Shown: positions 41,937 to 51,154 of the stretch, one piece after another
Layout: the number at the start of each line of letters is the position of its first letter
How positions within the stretch are numbered: position 1 is the first letter of the stretch
Assembly: GCA_964578535.1 (NCBI GenBank)
Contig: CAZODI010000008.1
Span: forward strand, 32,073 to 96,072
DNA from: PHBD01 sp964578535
Lineage (GTDB): Bacteria > Desulfobacterota > Syntrophia > Syntrophales > PHBD01
Reading direction: 5' to 3'
DNA: 64,000 nt
The notes under the pieces: model-generated
What the model saw: only the letters and a program-made list of their open reading frames with translations
What the model was told of the DNA's origin: nothing
Database searches by the model: none
Translations under genes and position numbers: made by a program

Positions 41937-43265
41937 GTGAAACCAAACAAGTGGATGATCATTGGTGTGGCCGCGGTCCTGGTGCTTGGAGGGGCGGCCT
42001 GGTTCCTCCTGACCGTGGGCGAGTTCCAGAAGCCCCGGATCGACCTGGACCAGGATGTCAGCCTCGTGGGGCGGCAGAAGGTCCTGGGCATCACCTTCCG
42101 CGATTCCGGCAGCGGCCTGAAAAAGGCCGTCGTGACGCTCTCCCAGGGAACCCGGACCCAGGTTATCGCGGCGGAGGATTTCCCCCAGCGGGGAGTCCGT
42201 GAGAAAACCTTCTCCCTGCCCCTCGATCCGTGGCACTGGAAGCTTCAGGAAGGCCCGGCAACACTGACCATCACAGCCACCGACCATTCCCTCTGGGCGA
42301 ACACGGCCGTCGTCATGAAACCCGTCAAGGTCGACATCACCCCGCCTCAGATCCTTCTCACCGGCGCCATGAACCACATCAACCCCGGCGGAACCTGCCT
42401 CGTGACGTACCGGCTTTCCAAACCGGTCATCATGAGCGGGGTCATGGTGGACCGGCGTTTCTTCCCTGCCTTCACATCGGATGCCGGCGGCAAGCCGCTG
42501 GAGGTCGTCTATTTCGCCCTTCCCATCGGCGCGGCGACCGCCAAACCCCGCATCCAGGTCGTGGCCCGGGATGCGGCGGGCAACGAGGGTGCGGTCACCC
42601 TGCCGGTCCTCATCCTGGAAAAGAAGTTCCGGAGCGACGAGATGTCCCTGGGCGACGCCTTCTTCCAGCAGAAGATGCCGGAGTTCCAGGCGGCCATCCC
42701 GGAACTGCGCGGGAAGACCCCGGTCGAGACGTTTGTCTACGTCAATTCCAAACTGCGCGAGGAAAACGCGAAAACAATCTTCTCCATCTGCCAGCGGTCC
42801 GTACCGAAACAGCTGTGGGAAGGCCCCTTCCTCCGCATGAAGGATGCGGCGCCGATGGCCCTCTTCGGCGACCACCGCTATTACCGGTACAACGGCCAGT
42901 CCTTAGGCGAAAGCACCCACATGGGCGTGGACCTGGCATCCACCGCCCAGGCTCCGATCGAGGCCTCCAACAACGGCCTGGTGGTCTTCGCAGGCCCCCT
43001 CGGGATTTACGGGAATGCGGTGATCCTTGACCACGGACAGGGGCTGTTCAGCCTTTACGCCCATATGACAGGCATCCAGGTGAAGAACGGACAGGAAGTG
43101 AAAAAGGGAGGAGTCCTTGGAACGAGCGGGCTGACAGGCCTTGCCGGGGGGGACCATCTCCACTTTTCCATCCTCGTGGCGGGAGAATTCGTGAACCCGA
43201 CGGAGTGGTGGGATCCCCACTGGATCAAGGACAACGTGACGGCAAAGCTGGCGGCGACACCGTAG
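41937..43265 (+). CDS. Membrane-anchored M23 (LytM) peptidase
   Basis: 442 residues. Starts with GTG (after GGGGAGG, 6 nt spacing), then one N-terminal TM anchor (WMIIGVAAVLVLGGAAWFLL), two Ig/beta-sandwich-like regions (about 30-190) and a LytM domain at about 330-440. Zinc and catalytic motifs are present: HMGVDLAST, YAHMTG and HLHF. Periplasmic peptidoglycan endopeptidase or an amidase activator. The leader contains a good sigma-70 promoter. Convergent with rapZ, 8 bases apart. Confidence 0.88.
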   Translation: MKPNKWMIIGVAAVLVLGGAAWFLLTVGEFQKPRIDLDQDVSLVGRQKVLGITFRDSGSGLKKAVVTLSQGTRTQVIAAEDFPQRGVREKTFSLPLDPWHWKLQEGPATLTITATDHSLWANTAVVMKPVKVDITPPQILLTGAMNHINPGGTCLVTYRLSKPVIMSGVMVDRRFFPAFTSDAGGKPLEVVYFALPIGAATAKPRIQVVARDAAGNEGAVTLPVLILEKKFRSDEMSLGDAFFQQKMPEFQAAIPELRGKTPVETFVYVNSKLREENAKTIFSICQRSVPKQLWEGPFLRMKDAAPMALFGDHRYYRYNGQSLGESTHMGVDLASTAQAPIEASNNGLVVFAGPLGIYGNAVILDHGQGLFSLYAHMTGIQVKNGQEVKKGGVLGTSGLTGLAGGDHLHFSILVAGEFVNPTEWWDPHWIKDNVTAKLAATP

Positions 43266-43272
43266 GGAAGGA

Positions 43273-44142
43273 TCAGCCGCTCTTGTTGATGTCCCGGTGG
43301 GTCGTGCTGACCAGGTAGCCCTGGTCGGCGAAATGGGCTGCCAGCTCGTTTGCCATCACGACGGACCGGTGGCGGCCTCCCGTGCAACCCATGGCGACGT
43401 TGATGCGGGGTTTCCCCTCCTTCTCGTAGAGGGGGAGGAGGAAGGTGAGGAGAGACAGGAGCTGTTCGAGAAACGCCCGGCTCTCCTCGGACGCCAGCAC
43501 GTAATCCCGAACCGCCGGTTCATGGCCGTCCAGGCGCTTGAGGGTCTCCACGAAGTAGGGATTCTGCAGGAACCTCACGTCCAGGACGATATCGGCATCC
43601 GCCGGCAGGCCGTAGCGGTACCCGAAAGACTGGACGTGCAGGATGATCCGGCGGGTCGTCGTCGGCGGCAGAAAGGCCCGCTGAACGGCGTCCTTGAGCT
43701 GATGCACGTTCAGGAACGTCGTGTCGATCACCGTGTCGGCCATGTCCTTGAGGGCGGTCATTTTCCGGCGCTCCTCCTGGATCCCCTCCATGACGGACCC
43801 TTTCATCGCCAGAGGATGCATGCGCCGGGTCTCGCTGAACCGGTGCAGGAGGGTCTCGTTGCCGGCGTCGAGGAACAGCACCTCGATCCGGTATCCCTTT
43901 TCCTTCAGGAGCTCGAAAATCTCGGGATACCGATCCAGGAAACCGGCTTCCCTCAGGTCCATGACCAGGGCCACCTGGGTGATTTCCTTTTCCTCAACGG
44001 CCTGGATCTCCAGGAAATCCGGAAGCAGAACCACCGGAAGGTTGTCCACGCAGAAGAAACCGATGTCCTCCAGTGCCCTCAAGGCCGTGCTTTTTCCCGA
44101 GCCGGACAGACCGGTCACGATGACCACACGGGGCCTTTTCAT
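43273..44142 (-). CDS. rapZ: RNase adapter/nucleotide-binding protein RapZ
   Basis: 289 residues: Walker A TGLSGSGKST at 10-19, the Walker B-like segment LVMDLREAGF, ETRRMHPLA, the conserved VLASEESRAFLEQ and C-terminal GCTGGRHRSVVMAN typical of YvcJ/RapZ. In E. coli RapZ binds small RNAs that control glucosamine-6-phosphate synthase; in Gram-positives it is linked to PTS/HPr-kinase loci. Here it ends the rpoN-hpf-ptsN-hprK run, the usual delta-proteobacterial order. ATG overlaps the hprK stop (ATGA). Confidence 0.95.
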   Translation of the reverse strand: MKRPRVVIVTGLSGSGKSTALRALEDIGFFCVDNLPVVLLPDFLEIQAVEEKEITQVALVMDLREAGFLDRYPEIFELLKEKGYRIEVLFLDAGNETLLHRFSETRRMHPLAMKGSVMEGIQEERRKMTALKDMADTVIDTTFLNVHQLKDAVQRAFLPPTTTRRIILHVQSFGYRYGLPADADIVLDVRFLQNPYFVETLKRLDGHEPAVRDYVLASEESRAFLEQLLSLLTFLLPLYEKEGKPRINVAMGCTGGRHRSVVMANELAAHFADQGYLVSTTHRDINKSG

Positions 44143-45020
44143 GGTTTCATCCCTCCCGAATCGAGTGTGGCCGCCCAGCCGGCGATCCGGTGGTGCGCCG
44201 GCTCCCCTTCCTGTACGGCCAGTTCGCAAAACGGTCGCTCCAGTCCCAGAACCCGGTACGCATCGCACCGCTCCCCTGTCCCGGACCATTCTCCATCCCG
44301 CTCCCCTTCTCGTCGGACCAGGCGGACCACCCCGCCGACGGGCGCCTCTTCCCGGATCCGTACCCCGGGAATGAGGCGGGAGACACGGACAATGCCCCGC
44401 CCCGGAACCGCCGCGAGACCGCGGATGCGCCCGGGAGCGCGGCCATAGACGGCATCCCCGCGGCGGGAAAGATCCACGGCGTCGTCGGCGACCCATGCTC
44501 CTCCTTCCCATTCCGCCAGCCGCAGGGCCGTCGTCGTCTTTCCCGTTCCATGCTCCCCCGTGATCAGGATGCCGATCCCGGACACAACCACCAGGCAGCC
44601 GTGGATCCGCTTGATTCCGTCGCAATGCTCGCGGACCAGGCCCTTGAAACGGCTTTCCAGGTGGGCTCCCTCCAGGGAGGAAGCCAGCACAGGCAGGCGA
44701 AACCGCCGGGAAAGGCCCTTCAGGAAAGGGGGGATCGATAAAGCCGAAGACAAGAGAAGGCACGGCGCCCCCCCTCGGACAAGGGACCGGAACAGGGCTC
44801 CCTTGAGCGATTTGGAAAGGCCGGACAACTGAGCCAGTCCTTCGGGCTGGAGAATGGGAATGGTCCCCGGGTGGTGCGGCTCACCCCGGGACAGGGGATC
44901 AAGCATCCGCAGCCGGCCGGTCCGGATTTGCCGGTTTCGGCACCCGATTCCGCCGGCAGCCTCGATCCCCAGGAGGTTGTGGAATGGTCCCGCGAGATCC
45001 CGTATGGTCAATGCCGCCAT
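44139..45020 (-). CDS. hprK: HPr kinase/phosphorylase-like protein
   Basis: 293 residues with an N-terminal HprK domain and a C-terminal kinase: IHGCLVVVSGIGILITGEHGTGKTTTALRLAE carries the family His (RIHG) and Walker A GEHGTGKT, then VADDAVDL and GRGIVRV. Differences: the P-loop is GEHGTGKT rather than the common G-S-G-GKSE, and the C-terminal RPGRN-type loop is not recognisable, so it is a divergent member. No HPr or EI gene is near. Start: ATG at 45020, 28 bases after ptsN; the ribosome-binding site is weak. Confidence 0.82.
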   Translation of the reverse strand: MAALTIRDLAGPFHNLLGIEAAGGIGCRNRQIRTGRLRMLDPLSRGEPHHPGTIPILQPEGLAQLSGLSKSLKGALFRSLVRGGAPCLLLSSALSIPPFLKGLSRRFRLPVLASSLEGAHLESRFKGLVREHCDGIKRIHGCLVVVSGIGILITGEHGTGKTTTALRLAEWEGGAWVADDAVDLSRRGDAVYGRAPGRIRGLAAVPGRGIVRVSRLIPGVRIREEAPVGGVVRLVRREGERDGEWSGTGERCDAYRVLGLERPFCELAVQEGEPAHHRIAGWAATLDSGGMKP

Positions 45021-45048
45021 GACCGTCCAGTATTGATGAAGCGGCTTG

Positions 45049-45507
45049 CTACGGTGCTTCGTCCTTTTCCGCGATGGCCGCCCGCAGTTCCTGCTCCGAA
45101 CGGGCATCCAGCAGCCGTTTCCGGAACGCCACGTCCTTAAGCATCCGGGATATTCTGGCGAGCGCCTTCAAATGCAGGCCCGCCGAATTTTCCGGGGCCA
45201 TCAGGAGAAAAAACAGGTGAACGGACTTGCCATCCATGGCATTGAAATCAATACCCTTCCGGCTCCGTCCGAAGGCAACGACGAGTTCCTTCATGGAACC
45301 CATCTTTCCGTGCGGGATTGCGATGCCGTCCCCGATGCCGGTGCTTCCCAGTTTTTCCCGCTCCAGGAGAATCGACACCATTTCTTCCGGATCACACGAC
45401 AGGTCACGTAGAAAAACCGACGACAACTCGGTAAGGACATCGCGCTTCGTCTTTGCCTGAAGCTCTTCGATGACATACCCGGTTTTGATCATATCAAGAA
45501 TTTTCAT
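45049..45507 (-). CDS. ptsN: Nitrogen-regulatory PTS IIA protein
   Basis: 152 residues, EIIA-Ntr fold with phosphorylatable His66 in IAIPHGKMG, the family LLEREKLGSTGIGDGIAIPH signature and KGIDFNAMDGKSVHLFFLL. It accepts phosphate from an NPr/HPr-type carrier that must be encoded elsewhere. Located between hpf and hprK, as in many Proteobacteria. Confidence 0.95.
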   Translation of the reverse strand: MKILDMIKTGYVIEELQAKTKRDVLTELSSVFLRDLSCDPEEMVSILLEREKLGSTGIGDGIAIPHGKMGSMKELVVAFGRSRKGIDFNAMDGKSVHLFFLLMAPENSAGLHLKALARISRMLKDVAFRKRLLDARSEQELRAAIAEKDEAP

Positions 45508-45524
45508 GCCGCCATCCCCGTGCG

Positions 45525-46061
45525 CTAACCGTTCGTCTCGATCAGGATGTAATTATCGTCCTCCCTCCGGTAGAGGAGCCTGACGTTTTCCGTGGCGATG
45601 TCACGGTAGATCAGGAAACGGTTTTTCACGGAATCCATCTCCAGGACTGCATCGTCCAGGGACATGGGGCTGAGCACAACCTTTCGGGTTTCCACGACCC
45701 GGGAGCCGCGGGCCTCGTCCTCGTCGACCGGTTCGACCACCAGCACTCTTTCTTCACTGCGTCCCGCGCCGGACTTGTGGGTTCGGATCTTTGCCTTGTG
45801 CTTCTTGAGTTGGCGCTCCACCTTCTCGACGGCGTTGTCGATCGCCGTATTCATGTCCTTCGCTTCTTCCTTGGCGATTACGTTCGCCCCGTCAGCCGAG
45901 AGGCTGATCTCCGCGACATGCCGGAATTTCTCGACGGACAATACAACATGGGCCTCTGCCGGGTGATCCAGGTATTTCTGGAGCTTGCCCAGCCGTTCGT
46001 CGACGACCTGCTTGAACCAGTCCTCCCCGCCCGTGTTCCTGAAGGTAAGCGTTATCTTCAT
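45525..46061 (-). CDS. hpf: Long-form ribosome hibernation factor HPF
   Basis: 178 residues: N-terminal S30Ae domain (LTFRNTGGEDWFKQVVDERL, EISLSADGANVIAKEEAKDM) and the C-terminal dimerisation domain of long HPFs (VVETRKVVLSPMSLDDAVLEM, NRFLIYRDIATENVRLLYRR). It dimerises 70S ribosomes into 100S particles in slow growth. Strong AGGAGG, 8 nt from ATG. Downstream of rpoN. Confidence 0.95.
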   Translation of the reverse strand: MKITLTFRNTGGEDWFKQVVDERLGKLQKYLDHPAEAHVVLSVEKFRHVAEISLSADGANVIAKEEAKDMNTAIDNAVEKVERQLKKHKAKIRTHKSGAGRSEERVLVVEPVDEDEARGSRVVETRKVVLSPMSLDDAVLEMDSVKNRFLIYRDIATENVRLLYRREDDNYILIETNG

Positions 46062-46161
46062 ACTTTCATCCTCCTACAATCCTTCTCAGGGAGTCCGCCG
46101 CCGTGAGGCATTGCCCCCCCGTCGGCAAAGATGCGCTTTATAGAAATGGGGTTCTGAAATG

Positions 46162-47640
46162 TCAATCTGTTTTTTGTGTCTTGATGAGCCTTTTTCGCCG
46201 GGAAGACGGCAGGATGCCCATCATCTCCCGGTATTTGGCCACAGTCCGCCGGGCGATGGCGATTCCCCCTGCCTCCAGGCGCTGGACGATTTCCTGGTCG
46301 CTCATCGGTTTGCGGGGATCCTCCGCCTGGACGAGCTTTCGGATTTCCTCCTTCACGCTCTTGGAGGCGATGTTTTCGCCGGAGGTCCGATGGATGCCGC
46401 TGGAAAAGAAATACTTAAGGAGATAGATCCCCCGTGGAGTATGGACGTACTTGTTGGATACGACCCGGCTGATGGTGGACTCGTGCATTCCCACGTCATC
46501 GGCCACGTCCCGGAGAACGAGGGGCTTCAGGAAGGACACTCCCTGCTCGAAGAAATCCAGCTGAAACCGGAGGATGCTCTCGGTCACCTTGTAGATGGTG
46601 TTCTGCCGCTGCTGGATGCTCTTAATCAGCCACGTGGCGGACTGGATCTTCTCCCGGATGTAGCGGCGGCTCCCCTCGGAGTTCGTGCTGCCGCTGAGGC
46701 CCGCCATGACCTCCCGGTAGAAATTCGAGATCCGGAGCCGCGGCAGGCCGTCGTCGTTCAGGACGATCTTGTATTCATCTCCCGCCTTGAAGACGAACAC
46801 ATCCGGGATGACGGGCTGGGCTTTTTCCTCATTGTAGAGGGCGCCCGGCTTGGGATTCATGTTCATGATGACCAGGATCGCCGCCTCCACGTCCTCGGCG
46901 GAGGCCTTCAGTTTCCGGCAGATCTGGCTGTAATTCTTGATTTCCAGTTCCTTCAGGTGATCCCGGATGATCGCCTGAACCAGGGGCCCGGCCCGGAGAA
47001 CCCTTGCCTGGATGAGAAGGCACTCCTTCAGGTCGCGGGCCGCAACGCCGGGGGGATCGAAGTCATGAACCTTGCGGAGAACGCCCTCGACAAAGGACGG
47101 CTGCGTCCCCGACTGGGCGGCGATTTCCTCAACCGTCGCGACCAGGTAGCCGTTCGCATCGAGGTTTCCCACGATCTGCTCCGCCACGGCCATCTCGCTC
47201 TCGTTCATTCGCGAAAGCTTGACCTGCCACATGAGGTGATCCGTCAGCGACGTCTGCGCGGTCAGGAAATTGTCCCAGGCGGGCCCTTCCTCACCGGAGC
47301 GGTCGTAGGTGACCCCGACGGATCCGTAGTCCTCGAGATAATTGTCCCAGTCAAACTCGGTCTTGCCGTCTCCCTCGCCGGTCAACTCCTCCGTGTGGTC
47401 CGCCAGCTTGATCTCTTCCCCTTCAACCGTCTTGAGATCATCCGATTCGACCGGGGTTTCCGGTTCGCTGTACTCTTCTCCAGTCAGTTCCTCCAGGAGG
47501 GGATTTTCCTGCATCTCCTGGTTGATCGCATCCACAAGCTCCAGGCGTGACACCTGCAGCAGCTTGATGGCCTGCTGAAGCTGGGGCGTCATGACCAGTT
47601 GCTGGGTCAATTTCAGGTTTTGTTTCAGTTCCAGAGCCAT
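46162..47640 (-). CDS. rpoN: RNA polymerase sigma-54 factor
   Basis: 492 residues: N-terminal Gln/Leu-rich activator-interaction region (LKLTQQLVMTPQLQQAIKLL), acidic region II, core-binding domain, DNA-binding HTH (MHESTISRVVSNKYVHTPRG) and the RpoN box ARRTVAKYRE near residue 465. It directs transcription from -24/-12 promoters such as the one at 32548. It follows lptB by 59 bases in the same transcriptional run. Confidence 0.97.
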   Translation of the reverse strand: MALELKQNLKLTQQLVMTPQLQQAIKLLQVSRLELVDAINQEMQENPLLEELTGEEYSEPETPVESDDLKTVEGEEIKLADHTEELTGEGDGKTEFDWDNYLEDYGSVGVTYDRSGEEGPAWDNFLTAQTSLTDHLMWQVKLSRMNESEMAVAEQIVGNLDANGYLVATVEEIAAQSGTQPSFVEGVLRKVHDFDPPGVAARDLKECLLIQARVLRAGPLVQAIIRDHLKELEIKNYSQICRKLKASAEDVEAAILVIMNMNPKPGALYNEEKAQPVIPDVFVFKAGDEYKIVLNDDGLPRLRISNFYREVMAGLSGSTNSEGSRRYIREKIQSATWLIKSIQQRQNTIYKVTESILRFQLDFFEQGVSFLKPLVLRDVADDVGMHESTISRVVSNKYVHTPRGIYLLKYFFSSGIHRTSGENIASKSVKEEIRKLVQAEDPRKPMSDQEIVQRLEAGGIAIARRTVAKYREMMGILPSSRRKRLIKTQKTD

Positions 47641-47699
47641 ATCGATTGCCTGCGGCCCGCGGTACGGATATCCGTGACGTCCGCCCTGCAGACCGCCTG

Positions 47700-48422
47700 T
47701 TACAGGCTGAATCCTTCCCCGAGGTATATCTTCCGGGCGATCTCGCAGCAGGCGATGGTGTCGGGGTCTCCTTCCACCAGAACCATCCCTTCATTGACAA
47801 TATAAGCCCGATCGCAGACGGAAAGTGTCTCCCGGACATTGTGATCGGAAATGACCACCCCGATCCCTTTTGCTCTTAACTGGCCGATGATCTTCTGGAT
47901 ATCCGCAACAGCGAGAGGATCGATTCCCGCGAAGGGCTCGTCCAGAAGGATATATTGCGGAGATGTAACCAGTGCTCTCGTGATCTCGACCCGCCGCCGC
48001 TCGCCTCCGGAGAGTGAATAGGCCCGGTTGGACCGAAGCGGCGTCAGATCCAGTTCGTCCAGAAGATCCCGGAGCCGCTCCTCCCGTTCCCCCTGCTCCA
48101 TCTCCAGGGTCTCCAGGATGGCCAGGATGTTCTCCTCCACGGTCAGTTTCCGGAAGACCGACGGCTCCTGGGGCAGATAGCTGATCCCCTTCCGGGCCCG
48201 AACATACATGGGCTGGCCCGTCAGTTCCTCCCCGTTGAGGAGAATCCGGCCTCCGTCGGGCCGGATGAGCCCGACGACCATGTAAAACGTCGTGGTCTTC
48301 CCCGCTCCGTTCGGTCCCAGCAGCCCGACGACCTCCCCGGGATGAATCTCCAGGTGAATGCCGTCTACGACTCGCCGGCCGCCGTAGACCTTTACGAGTC
48401 CCTCCGCCGTCAGCCGCTCCAT
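47700..48422 (-). CDS. lptB: LPS export ABC ATPase LptB
   Basis: 240 residues: Walker A GPNGAGKTTTF, Q-loop LPQEPSVFRKLTVEENI, signature LSGGERRR, Walker B YILLDEPFAGIDP and switch His in SDHNV. It powers LPS extraction with LptFG, which are not in the window. The ATG follows the lptA stop by a single base. Confidence 0.96.
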   Translation of the reverse strand: MERLTAEGLVKVYGGRRVVDGIHLEIHPGEVVGLLGPNGAGKTTTFYMVVGLIRPDGGRILLNGEELTGQPMYVRARKGISYLPQEPSVFRKLTVEENILAILETLEMEQGEREERLRDLLDELDLTPLRSNRAYSLSGGERRRVEITRALVTSPQYILLDEPFAGIDPLAVADIQKIIGQLRAKGIGVVISDHNVRETLSVCDRAYIVNEGMVLVEGDPDTIACCEIARKIYLGEGFSL

Positions 48423-48423
48423 G

Positions 48424-48999
48424 TCACGGCTTCTTCTTTCCCGGCTGGGATTTTTCGGAGGGATAAATCGTCGCCATGACCCGCTTGGACTCCCCGGCTT
48501 CCACGAAGCCCCGCCCCTCGTCCAGGAGCACGATGACCCGGTCGCCGCGGATCGTGCTGCGGCCTTCCTTCAGGACCGCGTTCCCGGTCATCTCGATCTT
48601 CTGGGCATCCTGGAAATAGACGGCGAAGTCTCCCGTGACCGTCTTCGGCCCCTGCGTGATGATGACGTGTCCCTTCGCCTCCACCCGATCCAGGTCTCCT
48701 CCGCCCATGTCGGGTCCCTTGGAGGACTTCGGCCCGGCCTGCTGGCCTTCCTTTTTATAGAAAAGCGATATGCTGTCGGCCCGGATGGCCTTGTCGCCCT
48801 GCACGGCCACGGCATGCCCCGAGAAAACCACCAGCTTCTTTTCATCGTAGGCATCCAGGCGGTCGGAGACGATCTGGATCGGCTCGCTGCGGCTAACCGG
48901 CACCTTTGCCTGCCCCCAGGCGATGCCGGCGGCCAGGCAGACCGTAACGAGGACCATCGCGGCCATCCGAATCACGGAACTGTCAGCGTTTTTTTTCAT
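48424..48999 (-). CDS. lptA: LPS transport periplasmic protein LptA
   Basis: 191 residues: signal peptide (SVIRMAAMVLVTVCLAAGIAWG), then the OstA/LptA beta-jellyroll (IQIVSDRLDAYDEKKLVVFSG, VEAKGHVIITQGPKTVTGDF, IEMTGNAVLKEGRSTIRGDR) and a basic tail. Forms the periplasmic LPS bridge. It overlaps lptC by 17 bases. Confidence 0.93.
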   Translation of the reverse strand: MKKNADSSVIRMAAMVLVTVCLAAGIAWGQAKVPVSRSEPIQIVSDRLDAYDEKKLVVFSGHAVAVQGDKAIRADSISLFYKKEGQQAGPKSSKGPDMGGGDLDRVEAKGHVIITQGPKTVTGDFAVYFQDAQKIEMTGNAVLKEGRSTIRGDRVIVLLDEGRGFVEAGESKRVMATIYPSEKSQPGKKKP

Positions 49000-49591
49000 G
49001 ATTTCCCCCCGCCGCCCCCGTCGGCTTGGTTTCCGCCTCGACCCGGGAAGAGAGCTTCAGGTCCCGGCTGTCCAGCCGCAGGGTCAGGCCCACACCCCTG
49101 ATTTTCATCCGGTCGTTCTCCATGGTGACCGGAGACTGGGTGTAGATCTTCTTCTCCCCATGGACATACTGGAGGCGGTCCGTCGTGAATCGGTCGCCCC
49201 GGTCGGAAAGGATCACCACGTTGCCCGTGATGTCCATGTCCTTCAGGTCCGTCTTGAGGCGGCCCTGGTCTCCCGTCAGGTTGAAGGTCTGGCCGTCTGC
49301 CAGAATCAGCCGGATCGTCACCCGGTCAAAGAGGGCGATTTTCTGCTCGCGCATATACCGGGCGCTGTCCGCCTTCACTTCCCATTTTTCTCCGGAGCTT
49401 CCCACGTCGGTGTACGTGACGTTCTGGACCTGGAGATCCACGTTCTCCGCCATGATCTGCAAGGCCTGCTTCGGAACCGTCTCGCGGTTCTTGATGAACC
49501 ACCAGGACCCTGCGACGGCGAGAACCAGGAAAGCTCCCGAAAAGAGGAGCACCCTCTTCTTCCATTTTGACGTGAACAGTCCCTTCAGCAT
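48983..49591 (-). CDS. lptC: LPS export inner-membrane protein LptC
   Basis: About 202 residues: one N-terminal TM helix (RVLLFSGAFLVLAVAGSWWF) and a LptC beta-jellyroll (ALQIMAENVDLQVQNVTYTD, YMREQKIALFDRVTIRLI, DMDITGNVVILSDRGDRFTT). Start is uncertain: ATG at 49591 has no good ribosome-binding site and a TTG lies at 49609. About 108 bases without a gene precede it. Confidence 0.88.
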   Translation of the reverse strand: MLKGLFTSKWKKRVLLFSGAFLVLAVAGSWWFIKNRETVPKQALQIMAENVDLQVQNVTYTDVGSSGEKWEVKADSARYMREQKIALFDRVTIRLILADGQTFNLTGDQGRLKTDLKDMDITGNVVILSDRGDRFTTDRLQYVHGEKKIYTQSPVTMENDRMKIRGVGLTLRLDSRDLKLSSRVEAETKPTGAAGGNHEKKR

Positions 49592-49699
49592 CCTACACGG
49601 TCGGTTCAAAACCCGAACAGAAGGTGGATATGGGGCGGCAATACCTGGGAAATTTTATATCACCGAAAGGCAAGCCCTGTAAAGCCGAAACAAATACCA

Positions 49700-50257
49700 T
49701 CACATATCAACCAGTTGAGAAAATTCATATCGCCGGGCGACCTCATCCCAGAACCCGCGCCCGCGGAGGATCAACTCGCACACCTCCCGCACGGCCCCCC
49801 GGCCTCCCGGCCGGCCGGACACGAAATCGACGGAGCGACGGACCACATCCTCCGCACTTGCCGGTGCTGCGGAGAATCCAACACGCCTCTGCAGGGGGAT
49901 GTCGACCACATCGTCCCCCATGAAGGCAACCTGGTCGGCCGTGAGGGCCCTCCGCTCGAGAATCCCTTCGAACGCGGCGACCTTGTCCCAGATCTGCTGG
50001 TGCACTTCCTCCACGCCCAGGTCCCGGGCCCGGTGCTCCACGACGGCCGATCGGCGACCCGTCAGGAAGACGACGTCTATGCCGTGCCGCTGAAGGAGCT
50101 TGATGCCGTGTCCGTCCCGGACGTCGAAATGCTTGATCTCGCGGCCGTTGTCGTCCATGATGATCCGGCCGTCCGTCAGAACGCCATCGACGTCCAGGAT
50201 CAGGAGTTTCACCTTCTCCAGCTTTTCCTTCCAGGGCATATCCGGCAGCTTATCCAT
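49700..50257 (-). CDS. kdsC: KDO-8-phosphate phosphatase
   Basis: 185-residue HAD phosphatase of the KdsC type: DVDGVLTDG (nucleophile Asp), FDVRDGHGIKLL, FLTGRRS, and GDDVVDIP. It makes free KDO for LPS. The ATG overlaps the end of kdsA by 8 bases. Confidence 0.95.
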   Translation of the reverse strand: MDKLPDMPWKEKLEKVKLLILDVDGVLTDGRIIMDDNGREIKHFDVRDGHGIKLLQRHGIDVVFLTGRRSAVVEHRARDLGVEEVHQQIWDKVAAFEGILERRALTADQVAFMGDDVVDIPLQRRVGFSAAPASAEDVVRRSVDFVSGRPGGRGAVREVCELILRGRGFWDEVARRYEFSQLVDM

Positions 50258-51089
50258 TTGCGGTATCCATGCTCCTTTTCACGATTCGATCGATCTCCCT
50301 GAGAACCACGAGCAGGGATCGCAGGTCTTTCAGCGCCAGTGAATTCGGCCCGTCGCATAATGCCCGGTCCGGATCGGGATGAACCTCCATGAAGATGCCG
50401 TCCAGGCCGGCTCCTGCGGCGGCACGGGCCAGGAAGGGAACCATCTCCCGCTGCCCTCCCGAGGCGGTTCCCAGCCCTCCCGGGAGCTGAACGCTGTGCG
50501 TGGCGTCAAAGATCACGGGATATCCCAGGGAGCGGATCACCGGCAGGGAGCGGAAATCCGCGACGAGGTTGTTGTACCCGAAACTGGCCCCCCGCTCCGT
50601 TACGAGAATCCTCCCGTTCCCCGCCGCCTTCACCTTCTCTACGATATTGGCCACGTCCCACGGCGCCAGGAACTGCCCTTTCTTGATGTTTACCACCCGT
50701 GCCTTCCTGGCGATTTCCATGACGAAATCCGTCTGCCGGCAGAGGAAGGCCGGGATCTGCACCACGTCCAGCACGGCCGCCGCCGGGTCGATCTCTTCGA
50801 ACCGGTGGACGTCGGACAGGACGGGGCAGCCGACATCCCTCCGGATTTCCTCCAGAATGCGAAGGCCTTCCGACAGGCCCGGCCCGCGGAAGGAAGCGCG
50901 GGCGCTCCGGTTTGCCTTGTCATAGGAGGCCTTGAAGATGAACGGGATGCCCAGTTCATCCGCCAGATCCCGGAGGAACCGGGCGATGTCCTTCGTCCTC
51001 CCCTCTTCTTCGATGACGCAGGGACCGGCAATCAGGACGAAAGGCGCCCCGCCGCCGAACCGGATTCCACTCACGTCTACAGGCTTCAT
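50250..51089 (-). CDS. kdsA: KDO-8-phosphate synthase
   Basis: 279 residues: IAGPCVIEEEGR, FKASYDKANRSA, PVLSDVHRFEE, VNIKKGQFLAPWD, ERGASFGYNNLV and DATHSVQLPGG, all KdsA signatures. Condenses arabinose-5-phosphate with phosphoenolpyruvate. The Cys before FLAP-type metal sites is not clear, so metal dependence is left open. Confidence 0.96.
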   Translation of the reverse strand: MKPVDVSGIRFGGGAPFVLIAGPCVIEEEGRTKDIARFLRDLADELGIPFIFKASYDKANRSARASFRGPGLSEGLRILEEIRRDVGCPVLSDVHRFEEIDPAAAVLDVVQIPAFLCRQTDFVMEIARKARVVNIKKGQFLAPWDVANIVEKVKAAGNGRILVTERGASFGYNNLVADFRSLPVIRSLGYPVIFDATHSVQLPGGLGTASGGQREMVPFLARAAAGAGLDGIFMEVHPDPDRALCDGPNSLALKDLRSLLVVLREIDRIVKRSMDTANG

Positions 51090-51154
51090 GCCTTTCTCTC
51101 TCCGTTCTGCGTCCGGGACCGTCCCCGGATGAAGCTCCCTGGTCGAGGGCTCCG

